A stretch of DNA of 64,000 nucleotides from Butyrivibrio sp. MC2021 (GTDB lineage: Bacteria; Bacillota; Clostridia; Lachnospirales; Lachnospiraceae): the NCBI RefSeq assembly GCF_000621605.1, contig NZ_JHXX01000001.1, positions 1,116,001 to 1,180,000 of the forward strand, in the 5' to 3' direction. The notes beneath the pieces were generated by a model, which saw only the letters and a list, made by a program, of their open reading frames with translations, was not told where the DNA came from and did no database searches. Below, piece by piece: positions 1 to 9,024 of the stretch. The position numbers were made by a program, and so were the translations under genes. Each line of letters starts with the position of its first letter. Position 1 is the first letter of the stretch.

Positions 1-1244
1 GTCCAGAGGTTCCAAGCGAATGCAAGCTTCCAAGCCTTGTCTGCATCATAGCATCCAGGGATAGCTACAGGGTTGTTTGACCAAACGTTTACATAATCTG
101 TAGCCTTAGGTCCCTTAGGGAACATAACGAAACCAACTTCGTCCTGCATATCCTCAAGGAAGTTACCAGGGCATCCAGCGTACTCATCTTCTACCATGAA
201 TGCAGCCTGTCCGTTAAGGAACTGCTCTTTGTAGTAATCCCACTCAGCACCCTCAGGGTTAGCAACTTCTGCATCATATGTTGAGAAGATCTTTACAGTC
301 CACTCAAGAGCCTCAAGAGTCTCAGGAGACTCAAGGTTGTATGTGTACTTGCCGCTAGCATCCTTACCAATGTAAGAACCATTGTTTGAGAAGATAGCTG
401 CTGTTGTCATGTTACCTTCGTTAAGTGTAAGACCATAAACATCGATAGTACCATCGTTGTCCTTATCCTGCTGAACCTTGCTCATAAGCTCTTCGAACTT
501 ATCCCATGTCCATGTTCCGTCAGCCTGCATATCGTAGATTGACTCAGGATCGATACCTGCATCTGTAAGAAGTCTCTTGTTGAAGTATACACCTGTACGA
601 GCCTCTGAATAGCCAGCGAACATAGCGTAGATTGAATTTCCCTTTGAATACTGCTCATGAAGCTTGTTTCTCTGGAACTTAGGAGCGCTGAAGTCAAGGC
701 AATCAAGAGTTGCAAGGTCATACATAAGGCCGTTTGACATAGCTGATGTGATAGCCGGATCATCACGAAGGGTGAAGATGTAGTTCTCGTCACCACCGGT
801 TGTAGCATAGTCTACGAAATCTGCAGGTGTTGAACCCCAGTCAGACATAGCCTGCTCTTTGATTGTGAAGTTGTATGTCTCCTGAATGAAATCTCTGTAC
901 TCCTGACGAGCTTCCTCATACTCGTTAGCTGGTTCTGCAGGATCTCCTGACCACCAGTCACGAATGATGATTTCCATACCGCCAAGGTCGATTGGGTTAC
1001 CAGCATCATCTGTGATAACCTTGTAAGGATCATAATCAGATTCTGCAACTTCCTCTGCAGGTGCCTCCTCTGCTGCAGATGCCTCTGCTGCAGGTGTCTC
1101 TGCAGGAGCCTCTGCTGTTGTGTCAGCAGGTGTCTCTGTTGTTGCGCCGCCGTCAGCAGTCTGATTACCGCAAGCTGTCATGCTTACAAGTGTAGCTGCT
1201 GCCATAATAGCAGCTGTTGTCTTTGTTGTTAAAGACTTTCTCAT
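1..1244 (-). CDS. Sugar ABC transporter substrate-binding lipoprotein (3' end beyond window)
   Basis: The gene is cut by the left edge; about 414 codons are present and no stop is reached. It starts at ATG 1244 behind a strong AGGAGG site. The first 25 residues form a lipoprotein signal peptide ending in the lipobox SMTAC (Cys25), followed by a long Ala/Glu/Thr/Pro-rich linker to about residue 70, which tethers the domain away from the membrane. The rest resembles family 1 extracellular solute-binding proteins: an MSDWG stretch, a hinge region with TGVYFNKRLL, and WTWDKFEELM typical of the sugar-binding group. It is the last visible gene of the minus-strand operon and follows two permeases (1398-3309), so the three probably form one importer. 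The ligand cannot be read from sequence; a plant oligosaccharide is the reasonable guess. Confidence 0.9.
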   Translation of the reverse strand, partial: MRKSLTTKTTAAIMAAATLVSMTACGNQTADGGATTETPADTTAEAPAETPAAEASAAEEAPAEEVAESDYDPYKVITDDAGNPIDLGGMEIIIRDWWSGDPAEPANEYEEARQEYRDFIQETYNFTIKEQAMSDWGSTPADFVDYATTGGDENYIFTLRDDPAITSAMSNGLMYDLATLDCLDFSAPKFQRNKLHEQYSKGNSIYAMFAGYSEARTGVYFNKRLLTDAGIDPESIYDMQADGTWTWDKFEELMSKVQQDKDNDGTIDVYGLTLNEGNMTTAAIFSNNGSYIGKDASGKYTYNLESPETLEALEWTVKIFSTYDAEVANPEGAEWDYYKEQFLNGQAAFMVEDEYAGCPGNFLEDMQDEVGFVMFPKGPKATDYVNVWSNNPVAIPGCYDADKAWKLAFAWNLW

Positions 1245-1331
1245 ACTTTTTGTTCCTCCTTTTGCTTTTACAATAGGTAATATATTGTCCGGTGTCCCCG
1301 GTAACAATCTGTTCAAAAATTGTTCATTTTT

Positions 1332-1365
1332 ATTTTACCACATATCCACAAATTAATGGTAAAAT
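1332..1365. other. AT-rich inverted repeat between permease and binding-protein genes
   Basis: Nine-base arms ATTTTACCA (1332-1340) and TGGTAAAAT (1357-1365) are separated by 16 bases in the 153-base gap between the permease stop (1398) and the binding-protein start (1244). It could act as a weak processing or attenuation hairpin that sets different expression levels for binding protein and permeases, or as an operator. No convincing promoter was seen beside it. Confidence 0.35.
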
Positions 1366-1397
1366 ATTTATCTTTTTTGTATATTTTTATATTCTGA

Positions 1398-2408
1398 TTA
1401 CATCTTAATACCAGTACTTGAGATACTTTCTACAAATGCTCTCTGTGCAAAGAGATAAAGGAAAATAAGTGGCATTACGATCATTAGAGTTCCTGTAGCA
1501 AGAATACAGTTGGAATAAGCAACTGAAATTGTTGTCTTTACTCCGTTAATTCTCTGGATAAATGCACCAAGACTGTCTACAATTCGTGCAAGTGCTGTGC
1601 TGACAAGCTTGGTATTTCCAAGGAACATCTTTGAATAGAAGCCATCTGTCCACTGCCATACAAATGCGAAAAGGAAACATGATGTAATGATGGGCTTAGC
1701 CTGTGGAAGCATGATTCTGATGAAGGTCTTAAGTGTTCCGCATCCATCTACGTAAGCTGCCTCTTCAAGGTCTCCCGGGATGTTTCTGAAGTACTGACGG
1801 ATCATGTAAATATACAATCCGTTCTTAAGTCCCATACATCCTGCACTCATCAGATAGTAGGGAAGCTTGGAACCACGAAGGTTGATTGTCTGACCTGTAA
1901 CAAGATTGAAGATTCCAAGAATATCAAAGTATCTGAAGTGAAGGTGAAGTGAGCTGGCAATTGTCTGAGGTGGAATAAGGATTACAAGGATAACACAGGC
2001 AAACCAGAATTTCTTAAGAGGAAATTCAAATCTTGCAAATCCATATCCAACAAGTGTGCACATTGCGATCTGAAGTCCGGCTATTGTCAAAGAGATAAGG
2101 ATTGAATTAAAAAGTGCCTCCTTATAACTCATAAGCTCAGCTGCCAATCTGTAGTTGGCGGTTGTAAAGTTCTCCGGGATTGAGATTACGATCGGGTTGT
2201 AAAGATCGCTCTCAGTCATAAAACTTACTGAAATCTTATTGAGGATAGGCTGAATGATCATAAAGCACATTCCGAACAAAAGGATGAATCTTATGATGCT
2301 CACTGCCTTGTCCATTATTAACTTCTTAAAGACATATCCACCTGATAATCTGTTTCTTTCCCAGAAACCAAGCTTCGCATATCCTGCTTTATTTTCCACA
2401 TTAGTCAT
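1398..2408 (-). CDS. Carbohydrate ABC transporter permease, MalG/AraQ type (importer 2)
   Basis: An integral membrane permease of 336 residues with about six transmembrane segments. The EAA loop that contacts the ATPase is visible as EAAYVDGCG with a trailing LPQAKP near residue 230. I place the start at ATG 2408 because an AGAGGG site precedes it and it overlaps the stop of the upstream permease by eight bases, which indicates translational coupling; the open frame continues upstream without a better signal. The C terminus (FVESISSTGIKM) is typical of the MalG-like half of CUT1 sugar importers. It pairs with the permease at 2401-3309 and the binding protein at 1-1244. No ATPase gene is present in the cluster. 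Confidence 0.92.
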   Translation of the reverse strand: MTNVENKAGYAKLGFWERNRLSGGYVFKKLIMDKAVSIIRFILLFGMCFMIIQPILNKISVSFMTESDLYNPIVISIPENFTTANYRLAAELMSYKEALFNSILISLTIAGLQIAMCTLVGYGFARFEFPLKKFWFACVILVILIPPQTIASSLHLHFRYFDILGIFNLVTGQTINLRGSKLPYYLMSAGCMGLKNGLYIYMIRQYFRNIPGDLEEAAYVDGCGTLKTFIRIMLPQAKPIITSCFLFAFVWQWTDGFYSKMFLGNTKLVSTALARIVDSLGAFIQRINGVKTTISVAYSNCILATGTLMIVMPLIFLYLFAQRAFVESISSTGIKM

Positions 2409-3309
2409 AGTAGTAAACCCTCTTTGAAATGAAGAATGATGTAACTCCCACAAATGCAAGAACGATTACGAAGTAAATCCAGGACATCGCTGATGCATTT
2501 CCATACTGCTGCTGATCGATCATAACCTTCTGTATCTTTGTGATTACTCCGTTATCGGATCTCATACAGAAATCTACAACAGTGTAAATCCAGTTTACAA
2601 GGAACAGTGAACTGATCATTGGGAAGGTGATCTTCCAAAGGCTTTCCCACTTTGTACAGCCTTCAATGTCTGCCGCCTCATACATACTTGATGAGATGGT
2701 CTGAAGACCTGACAGGAAAATAATGATCTGAATACCGGAGGCAAGAGCTACGTCGTAGATGTTATCGATTACTTCGAAGACCTTCTCATAAGCTCTTGTT
2801 CCAACGCCTGCTGTTCTGAGGATACTTTCCAGTGCTCCTGTTACGCTTATTCCACTGCTTGACTGCTCAATTGTCTGAGCAAGCTGGGACATAAGCTGGT
2901 TGTTTTCTTCAAGTCCTACGATTACACCTGATGAAAGGATAACCGGAAGGAAGAAGATTGCTCTTACTAAAGCTCTTCCCTTAAACTTCTGGTTAAGTAT
3001 CAGGGATACAAAGAAACTGAATACGATAATCGCCAGTGAATAAACGATCATTCTTGAAATTTCTTCCACAAGAAGTCTTGTGTACTCAGGATCAACTCTG
3101 AAAGCAAATATGTAATTGGTAATACCGTTTATTGTTTTTGTAACCTGTCCTGCTGCAAGGTTTACTTCACAGAAACTCATGTAGAAGGATTCAAAAAGTG
3201 GTTTGACCATGAAGACCAAAAAACCAATTATGAACGGAGATATGAAAAAATACCCCGATACGGCCTTACGTTTCTGAAGACCGGCTAATTTATTCGTTTG
3301 CTTACTCAT
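2401..3309 (-). CDS. Sugar ABC transporter permease, MalF/LplB type (importer 2)
   Basis: 302 residues with an N-terminal cytoplasmic stretch (QKRKAVSGYFFISPF), a first membrane span near residue 22 and a typical EAA loop (EAADIEGCTKWE, then the ITFP turn). The second periplasmic-side loop (about residues 125-175, rich in Gln, Ser and Glu) is longer than usual. It ends in YYYD with its stop inside the start region of the next permease, so the two are translationally coupled. It lies 18 bases after the DUF5696 gene. Together with 1398-2408 it should form the membrane channel of the second importer of this operon. Confidence 0.92.
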   Translation of the reverse strand: MSKQTNKLAGLQKRKAVSGYFFISPFIIGFLVFMVKPLFESFYMSFCEVNLAAGQVTKTINGITNYIFAFRVDPEYTRLLVEEISRMIVYSLAIIVFSFFVSLILNQKFKGRALVRAIFFLPVILSSGVIVGLEENNQLMSQLAQTIEQSSSGISVTGALESILRTAGVGTRAYEKVFEVIDNIYDVALASGIQIIIFLSGLQTISSSMYEAADIEGCTKWESLWKITFPMISSLFLVNWIYTVVDFCMRSDNGVITKIQKVMIDQQQYGNASAMSWIYFVIVLAFVGVTSFFISKRVYYYD

Positions 3310-3327
3310 TCTTTAGGGCGTCCTTTC

Positions 3328-5934
3328 TCATCTTTTTACTACATAGTCTCTTGCAGGAACAGTAACACCGTCATCTGTCTTGAACTCGCTGTAGCCATAG
3401 TTTACATAGACCTTGGTTCCATCTGCATATTCAGTACAGGAAACATCAGCTGAAAGATTATCATGGCCTGTCATTTCCTGATTGAAGGTGTGGCCAAGCT
3501 CTGTGTTATATCTGCTGTAGATATTAAGAAGCTTGTCCTTCCAAGCATCATAAGTTGCTCCATAGTACTCTGTATAAAGAGTCTTCTGTGTTGCGAAGGA
3601 TGTCTCCTCCATAAGTGTGAAGTAAAGGCCTGCGCCATATTCTGCGCTGTATAAAACCTCATCCTCCATGTTTCCACAGATGTTGATTGACTCTCCTGTG
3701 TAATTGATTCTTCCATGTACTGCCAGCTGGAAGAAAGGAACACATTCATCAAGGATTGTGTACTCAGAACCTCTGAGATCCATGTCAGTAACCATGCTTG
3801 CGAAAGGAATCGCATAATCGTTACCCATGTTGATCATAAGTGGTGTTCCATTGTCTGAGTATCTCTTAAGCTGTTCAACCTGCTTATCTAATACCTGCTG
3901 TCTTGAGTAGGTCTTCTTTTTATAGAAGTCTGAAGAAAGATCCATACCCAAATCCTGGAAGGAAGCACCTGCGCCGTACTTACCTGCAGCTTTTACCAGG
4001 TTATCGCCCATATTCTCTGCTACATCTGTGTGAAGCAGGAAGTATGTGTTATCGTCATTTTCTCTTTCTGCATAAGTGATGTGGCTGTATTTGTGGAGCT
4101 CTGCTCTCTCCTTGGAAATAAGCTTGGCCGCATCTGAATATGAGAAGAATCCATCCAGCAGATTGCTGTCGTAGGCGTACTGTGTGATACCATCGAGGTA
4201 AACCTGATTTCCATCAGCTTCTGCATTCTTTACAAAATTCTGAAGATCTTTCTTGCTTCCTAAAGCACCAATTGTTTTAACATTCTTAAGTACTTTCTGT
4301 TTAACTCCGCCATTGCACCAGCCTGTATACTTGATGCTCATATTGGAAACGCCGTTAGCTTCAAGATCCTTAACAATAGCATCAGCATCTTTGTAGCTTG
4401 TAAGCTTAAGTGGTCTTGATACCGGAATACCAACGATCTGCTTTACCTTATCGATGGCACCTACCATGTTAATGGCAACCGGTGTGCTGTTGTTATTAAG
4501 AAGATCCATATATCCTGCATATTCCTTCTGAAGATACTGGCCATAGTTCTTAGCCATATCTACATAGCTTCCGGAATTGATAAATGAATATCTCTGAGTA
4601 AGAGTTTCATCAGGAAGATCCTTAACATATTCATAAATATCTGAGTTTGAAATGTCACCTACATCGTACTGTTCTCTCTGACATACGCTGTATTTTGCAT
4701 TTACATAGTTGTAACTTGAATTCTTTCCTGCAACGTCTGCCTGGATAGCTGCATAAGGACTTCCTTCTTCAAGAATACAGATGAAGGAATCATTTCCCTC
4801 GGATACACCAAACACTCCGTAATAAGCTCTTGTGTTATGTACCACCGCATCTCTCCTAAGGCACATATCCCATCCGTATACGTTGGTATAGTAGCTGGCC
4901 TGAGCAGTCTTACCATTATTGAAGTTGATAGTTGCTCCACCGCCTTCAGGAACGAACATGAATCCTTCCTGATCGGGACCGCCTGCTCCAAAATATGGAA
5001 GAGGAGTGATTGTGTAGATCGGTGTGTCCTTATCATATCCAAGATCCTTGAAAGGAACCTCAACTACAAGATCTTTTCCCTCGAGCTTATAAACAATACT
5101 TGCATTAAATACCGGGTTATCAGAGGACTTGCTTGAAAGATCAAGTTCCTTATCAGCAAGGAATTTCTCATAAGTATATCCGGCGTCAGCAAAAAGCTGT
5201 TCCATTGTCTTCCTGGTATTTTCCTTGGTCTTATCACGAAGTACGTAGATTACTTCAGTCTCCATAATAGGATAATTAGCAAGAAGTTCATTCTTATCAT
5301 CTTTTGCGGAAAGTTTGTTGATATCGTATTTCTTGTAATACTGCTTAACAAGATCTGCACTCTTCTTCTCCATCTTACCAAGATAACCGTCAAATTCAGT
5401 CTTGGTGATTACAGGAGGAATAGTGTATTCTTTTTCAACATTACCCAGTGAGTAATTAACTCTTATCTCATTTTCTCCGGGTACGATCTCGTAGATACCA
5501 TTGTTGGTACTAAAGCCCGCTGTTGAATAGGTTGTCTCAAGTCCCTGTGTAATTGAGTAGGACATGATAAACGGTGACTGGAGATATGCCTTGGTATCCT
5601 CAAGAGCAAGAGGATCTGATGTAGCTCCCTCAGGATTGGAATACCATACCTTGCCACTGTCCTTAACCTCTAATGAGAATGTGGTAGTCTTGGGATCCAT
5701 AGTAAGTTTCAATTCACCATTGTCCACAACGATCGGCTCTTCACCACCCTCAAAGGTATAAGGTTCTACCACTTGATCCGTTTCAGTAGCAGGTTTAATG
5801 TTAATGATCACTAATATTCCGGCTACAAGGATCAGCGCCAGGATGATCGATGGAAGCATCTTAAATATTGCTTCTTTAATCTTGATAGATTTTTCATTTG
5901 TATTTTTCTTCTTATCTGTCTTCAAGTTTTTCAC
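3328..5934 (-). CDS. DUF5696 domain protein, membrane-anchored, extracellular
   Basis: 868 residues. A basic, Lys/Asn-rich cytoplasmic tail (1-25) is followed by one membrane span (about 26-48), and the rest should be outside. Residues 60-330 look like a beta-rich domain (GELKLTMDPKTTTFSLEV, WYSNPEGA). Residues 470-800 have alternating strands and helices like a TIM barrel, with acidic motifs YLDGITQYAYD, FQDLGMDLSSDF and INMGNDYA at strand ends. I recognise the family as DUF5696, which in Firmicutes sits beside sugar ABC importers; its biochemical role is not established. A glycoside-hydrolase-like fold is my inference. It lies between YIP1 and permease genes in the same operon and starts at ATG 5934. 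Confidence 0.8.
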   Translation of the reverse strand: MKNLKTDKKKNTNEKSIKIKEAIFKMLPSIILALILVAGILVIINIKPATETDQVVEPYTFEGGEEPIVVDNGELKLTMDPKTTTFSLEVKDSGKVWYSNPEGATSDPLALEDTKAYLQSPFIMSYSITQGLETTYSTAGFSTNNGIYEIVPGENEIRVNYSLGNVEKEYTIPPVITKTEFDGYLGKMEKKSADLVKQYYKKYDINKLSAKDDKNELLANYPIMETEVIYVLRDKTKENTRKTMEQLFADAGYTYEKFLADKELDLSSKSSDNPVFNASIVYKLEGKDLVVEVPFKDLGYDKDTPIYTITPLPYFGAGGPDQEGFMFVPEGGGATINFNNGKTAQASYYTNVYGWDMCLRRDAVVHNTRAYYGVFGVSEGNDSFICILEEGSPYAAIQADVAGKNSSYNYVNAKYSVCQREQYDVGDISNSDIYEYVKDLPDETLTQRYSFINSGSYVDMAKNYGQYLQKEYAGYMDLLNNNSTPVAINMVGAIDKVKQIVGIPVSRPLKLTSYKDADAIVKDLEANGVSNMSIKYTGWCNGGVKQKVLKNVKTIGALGSKKDLQNFVKNAEADGNQVYLDGITQYAYDSNLLDGFFSYSDAAKLISKERAELHKYSHITYAERENDDNTYFLLHTDVAENMGDNLVKAAGKYGAGASFQDLGMDLSSDFYKKKTYSRQQVLDKQVEQLKRYSDNGTPLMINMGNDYAIPFASMVTDMDLRGSEYTILDECVPFFQLAVHGRINYTGESINICGNMEDEVLYSAEYGAGLYFTLMEETSFATQKTLYTEYYGATYDAWKDKLLNIYSRYNTELGHTFNQEMTGHDNLSADVSCTEYADGTKVYVNYGYSEFKTDDGVTVPARDYVVKR

Positions 5935-5946
5935 CCCTTGTCATCC

Positions 5947-6606
5947 TTAGAGTCTGAACATAAATTCCTTAGCGAGGGAGATGAAATATGAAACTCCCTG
6001 TGAGATCATGCTAAAGAACACCATCAGGATAAATATCATAACCAACATCGCAAACAAGGTTGCTACCGTAAACAAAAGGTTCTTGCCTGCTGAGTATTCG
6101 TGGATCTGTCCCATGGCTACAACAACCAGAATCGCTGCGTAAATCAGGGTCATCGCCGACAGCGTCTCATAAAAGGCGCCCTCCTCCACTGTTACAAAGT
6201 TACTGAAAACCATCAGCGGAAATTGGATAAGCGGATATGGGATAAAGGCATAACAGGTTGCCATATATACCTGACCCAGCCTTCCTTTTCCATCAAACAA
6301 TGTAGTTAATGCCCAGTTTCCTACAACCCATAAGGAAAGAGGAAACAGAATACTTGCAAGATACAAAAAGATATTCAGGTCTTCCCAGTAAACATTCAAA
6401 AACAGGAAACTTGTGTAACGAAGTTTTAAAATTCTAACCAAAAGAGAGGCGAACAGAATAGTATTAGCTGCCGCATAGGTTCCTCTCTTTTCATGAGTAA
6501 GATCCCAAAAACCATCCATGGGATGTGTCATGCAGTAAAGAGCAAATTTCAGAGAATCAAAATATTTCTCTTTTGGAGTTTGAAACTGTTTTAATTTTGC
6601 TATCAT
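5947..6606 (-). CDS. YIP1 family integral membrane protein
   Basis: About 219 residues with five predicted membrane spans; the N-terminal region (KYFDSLKFALYCMTHPMDGFWDLTHEKRG, shown here only as the family's MTHPMDGF-type signature) is typical of bacterial YIP1-like proteins. Function is unknown; in this setting it may organise or stabilise the importer or its partner proteins. I choose ATG 6606 because AGGTGAGG precedes it; an in-frame ATG at 6624 has no ribosome site. It lies between the NHL-repeat protein (stop at 6632) and DUF5696 (start 5934), with gaps of only 12-26 bases, so co-expression is likely. Confidence 0.8.
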   Translation of the reverse strand: MIAKLKQFQTPKEKYFDSLKFALYCMTHPMDGFWDLTHEKRGTYAAANTILFASLLVRILKLRYTSFLFLNVYWEDLNIFLYLASILFPLSLWVVGNWALTTLFDGKGRLGQVYMATCYAFIPYPLIQFPLMVFSNFVTVEEGAFYETLSAMTLIYAAILVVVAMGQIHEYSAGKNLLFTVATLFAMLVMIFILMVFFSMISQGVSYFISLAKEFMFRL

Positions 6607-6631
6607 AGCCTCACCTGTTTTCATTTAATAG

Positions 6632-8140
6632 TTAGATATTGAAAATATCTGCTGTATCAATTTCGTATTTAAGTGCCTTAAATTTACCAATTCCAAGAGG
6701 TATAAGGAAAAGTGCAAGAATAACGATAACGATTATCGCGATGTTTTCCTCAACCCATTCTTTTCTGTACTGCTTAAAGGCCTTGGAATAGTTATCAGCA
6801 TCATACTTAAGCTCGAAATACTTCATTGATTCATGGTAGCGTTCCTGACGAAGAAGAGCTCTTCCTATTCCGATATAAGCCAGATCATAGTTACCATTCT
6901 GGTTCATAACTTCCTGCCATGCATCTCCGGATTCCTCGTAGTGACCCTTATCGAATTCCTCGATAGCTGTATATACCAGATTACCAAACTGGGTCGGAAC
7001 AAATGCTGTAATTGAGCAGTCAATACTGTCTAATACATAGAGCTCATGGCCATAATGTTCGATGGCTGATGGTCTTCTGAAGTATCCATCCATATTACCG
7101 TTACCACCAAAAGCAAATACCAGTCTGCCCTGATCGTCATATCCAAATACACGTCCTCTGTTCTGGTCAAGACATGCATAAATGTCATTATCTAAAACGG
7201 TGACATCTGCGAAGACTGAAGGTCCTTCATATCCACCGCCGGATCCCTTGTAGAGATCACCCTGAACGCCCCAAGCGCCGTTGTGAACCAGGATATCATT
7301 ACCCATAAGGTTCAGCTTTCTTACAGCGTTCTCATCATCTGCTACTCTTGAATCGTTATCGGTCTTAAGTGGCATTGTTGCATATATGAAACCTTCCTGA
7401 TCCATGTAGATGTTCTCATACTCTGTAGGAACGAAGGATTCCATCTTAGCTCTCTGTTCCTGTGACGCGAACTTTTTCCAAAGGTAATCGGTCCAGTCGA
7501 ACTTAACCGGTGTAGCGCCTACGAATCCTGAAAATGTTCCGTCATTCTCGTATTTAACAAGGCCCTTATTGATACCGGATGCGATACAGTAAACACGCTC
7601 AGCTGTATCAACCGTAAGCTTGTTAGGTGCAAATACCAGTGAAGGATCAAGAGTATTGTCTGTAGGCTTAATAAATTCCATGATGTAATTAAGGTCTTTA
7701 TCAAGCTTCAGGATTCTTTCATTGCCCTGATCCGCAATAAATATATTGCCATCCTCTGAAATAGCAAGATCAGTAGGATTACTAAAGGTACTGGGCTCTG
7801 CACCCTTGAAGGAATCGATTATGTCTACGACCTCAAGCTTCTCAGGTGAAACTCTCTCAACCTTGATGATACGGTTATTACCGCTGTCGCAGATATAAAT
7901 GAAGTTTCCTTCTACGAATAATCCCTGAGGATTTTTTAATTTAACATCAAGTCCTAACTCTGAAGATGTAAATACTCTGCAGACTGAGTAGAGGTCCGGG
8001 CTCTCCTGAACATCTCCCCACCAGTCGTAGTTATAAGTGTAACCTCCATCGGAAGCCTGCACTGAAAGCGGCGCAAGTAACAGGATGGATGCTGCAATTA
8101 TTGCCGTTGTGGCTTTTATAAGTAAATTCTTTTTACGCAT
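6632..8140 (-). CDS. Secreted NHL-repeat protein with C-terminal membrane anchor
   Basis: 502 residues. A signal peptide (1-29, ending SVQA) precedes repeated beta-propeller blades of the NHL type: PQGLFVEGNFIYICDSGNNR, PTDLAISEDGNIFIADQGN and PSAIEHYGHELYVLDS each repeat the pattern of a hydrophobic strand then D.GN.RI. Residues about 395-450 resemble a TPR-like helical pair (GHYEESGDAW, LRQERYHESMKYFE). A C-terminal span (about 473-490) anchors it to the membrane. NHL propellers usually bind ligands or proteins. Its place between the first permease pair and YIP1/DUF5696 suggests a scaffold or sensor for the transport complex; this is inference. Confidence 0.82.
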   Translation of the reverse strand: MRKKNLLIKATTAIIAASILLLAPLSVQASDGGYTYNYDWWGDVQESPDLYSVCRVFTSSELGLDVKLKNPQGLFVEGNFIYICDSGNNRIIKVERVSPEKLEVVDIIDSFKGAEPSTFSNPTDLAISEDGNIFIADQGNERILKLDKDLNYIMEFIKPTDNTLDPSLVFAPNKLTVDTAERVYCIASGINKGLVKYENDGTFSGFVGATPVKFDWTDYLWKKFASQEQRAKMESFVPTEYENIYMDQEGFIYATMPLKTDNDSRVADDENAVRKLNLMGNDILVHNGAWGVQGDLYKGSGGGYEGPSVFADVTVLDNDIYACLDQNRGRVFGYDDQGRLVFAFGGNGNMDGYFRRPSAIEHYGHELYVLDSIDCSITAFVPTQFGNLVYTAIEEFDKGHYEESGDAWQEVMNQNGNYDLAYIGIGRALLRQERYHESMKYFELKYDADNYSKAFKQYRKEWVEENIAIIVIVILALFLIPLGIGKFKALKYEIDTADIFNI

Positions 8141-8159
8141 ATTACCTCAACCTTTCAAC

Positions 8160-9023
8160 TTAGTCCTTAAGTCCTGAACTTGCCATTGTCTCAAGAATCT
8201 GGCTCTCTGAGAATACGAAGATAAGAATTGGCACGATCATTACTACTACAAGTACTGCAGCGCCCTGACCGGTTCTTGCGATACCACCTGACTGAATCTG
8301 CTGAAGGGCATATACAAGAGTTTTTCTTTCTTCTGAATAAATATAAGTAGAAGCCTTGTTATTCCAAAGTCCCTGTACTGAGAAGATGATAAGTGTCATC
8401 CACGCAGGCTTAACGTTTGGCATAACGATGTCATAGAATACTTTCCATTCGTTGGCACCATCAATCTTGGCAGCTTCAATAAGTGAAGTAGGAAGTCCTT
8501 CCATGAACTGCTTCATAAGGAAGAGTCCCATAGGTGAAGCGAAGGCAGGAATGATGATTGCCCAGTAAGTATCGATCCAGCCCAGTTTGTTCAGGATCAG
8601 GTAGTTAGGAATCTGTGTAACCCAACCTGTGAACATCATGGCTACTGTTACTACTTTAAAGAAGGTCCTGTTTCCGGGGAAATCATACTTAGCAAGTACG
8701 AAAGCGCCCATGGAAGCAATTATCAGGTGTCCTGCGGTTCCTACAAAAGTAATAAATACTGTATTGAACAGGTATCTTGTGAAGGTAACCCAGGATTTAC
8801 CCATTGTTACAAACAAATCTGAGAAGTTATCCATAGTCGGGTGCTGTGGGAAAATCCTCGGAGGGAATTTGAACAGCTCATCCAGTGGCTTAAGTGCACT
8901 GCTCACTGCGTATATGATAGGGAATGCCATTACAAACGCAACAAGCAAAAGAAATAAGTAAAGGAAGATATCTCCTGCTATAGATCTATTCGGTTTTCTT
9001 TTCTTAATCAGTTTCCCACTCAT
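8160..9023 (-). CDS. Carbohydrate ABC transporter permease, MalG/AraQ type (importer 1)
   Basis: About 287 residues with six predicted spans, an EAA loop EAAKIDGAN, and the usual C terminus (MASSGLKD). I choose ATG 9023, which follows the upstream permease stop by one base; a TTG at 9035 is also in frame but sits almost on top of the AGGAG site. It pairs with 9025-9963 and the large binding protein 9993-12923 as the first importer set. It is not close in sequence to the second MalG-like permease (1398-2408), so the two sets look like distinct transporters and not a recent duplication. Confidence 0.9.
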   Translation of the reverse strand: MSGKLIKKRKPNRSIAGDIFLYLFLLLVAFVMAFPIIYAVSSALKPLDELFKFPPRIFPQHPTMDNFSDLFVTMGKSWVTFTRYLFNTVFITFVGTAGHLIIASMGAFVLAKYDFPGNRTFFKVVTVAMMFTGWVTQIPNYLILNKLGWIDTYWAIIIPAFASPMGLFLMKQFMEGLPTSLIEAAKIDGANEWKVFYDIVMPNVKPAWMTLIIFSVQGLWNNKASTYIYSEERKTLVYALQQIQSGGIARTGQGAAVLVVVMIVPILIFVFSESQILETMASSGLKD

Positions 9024-9024
9024 A

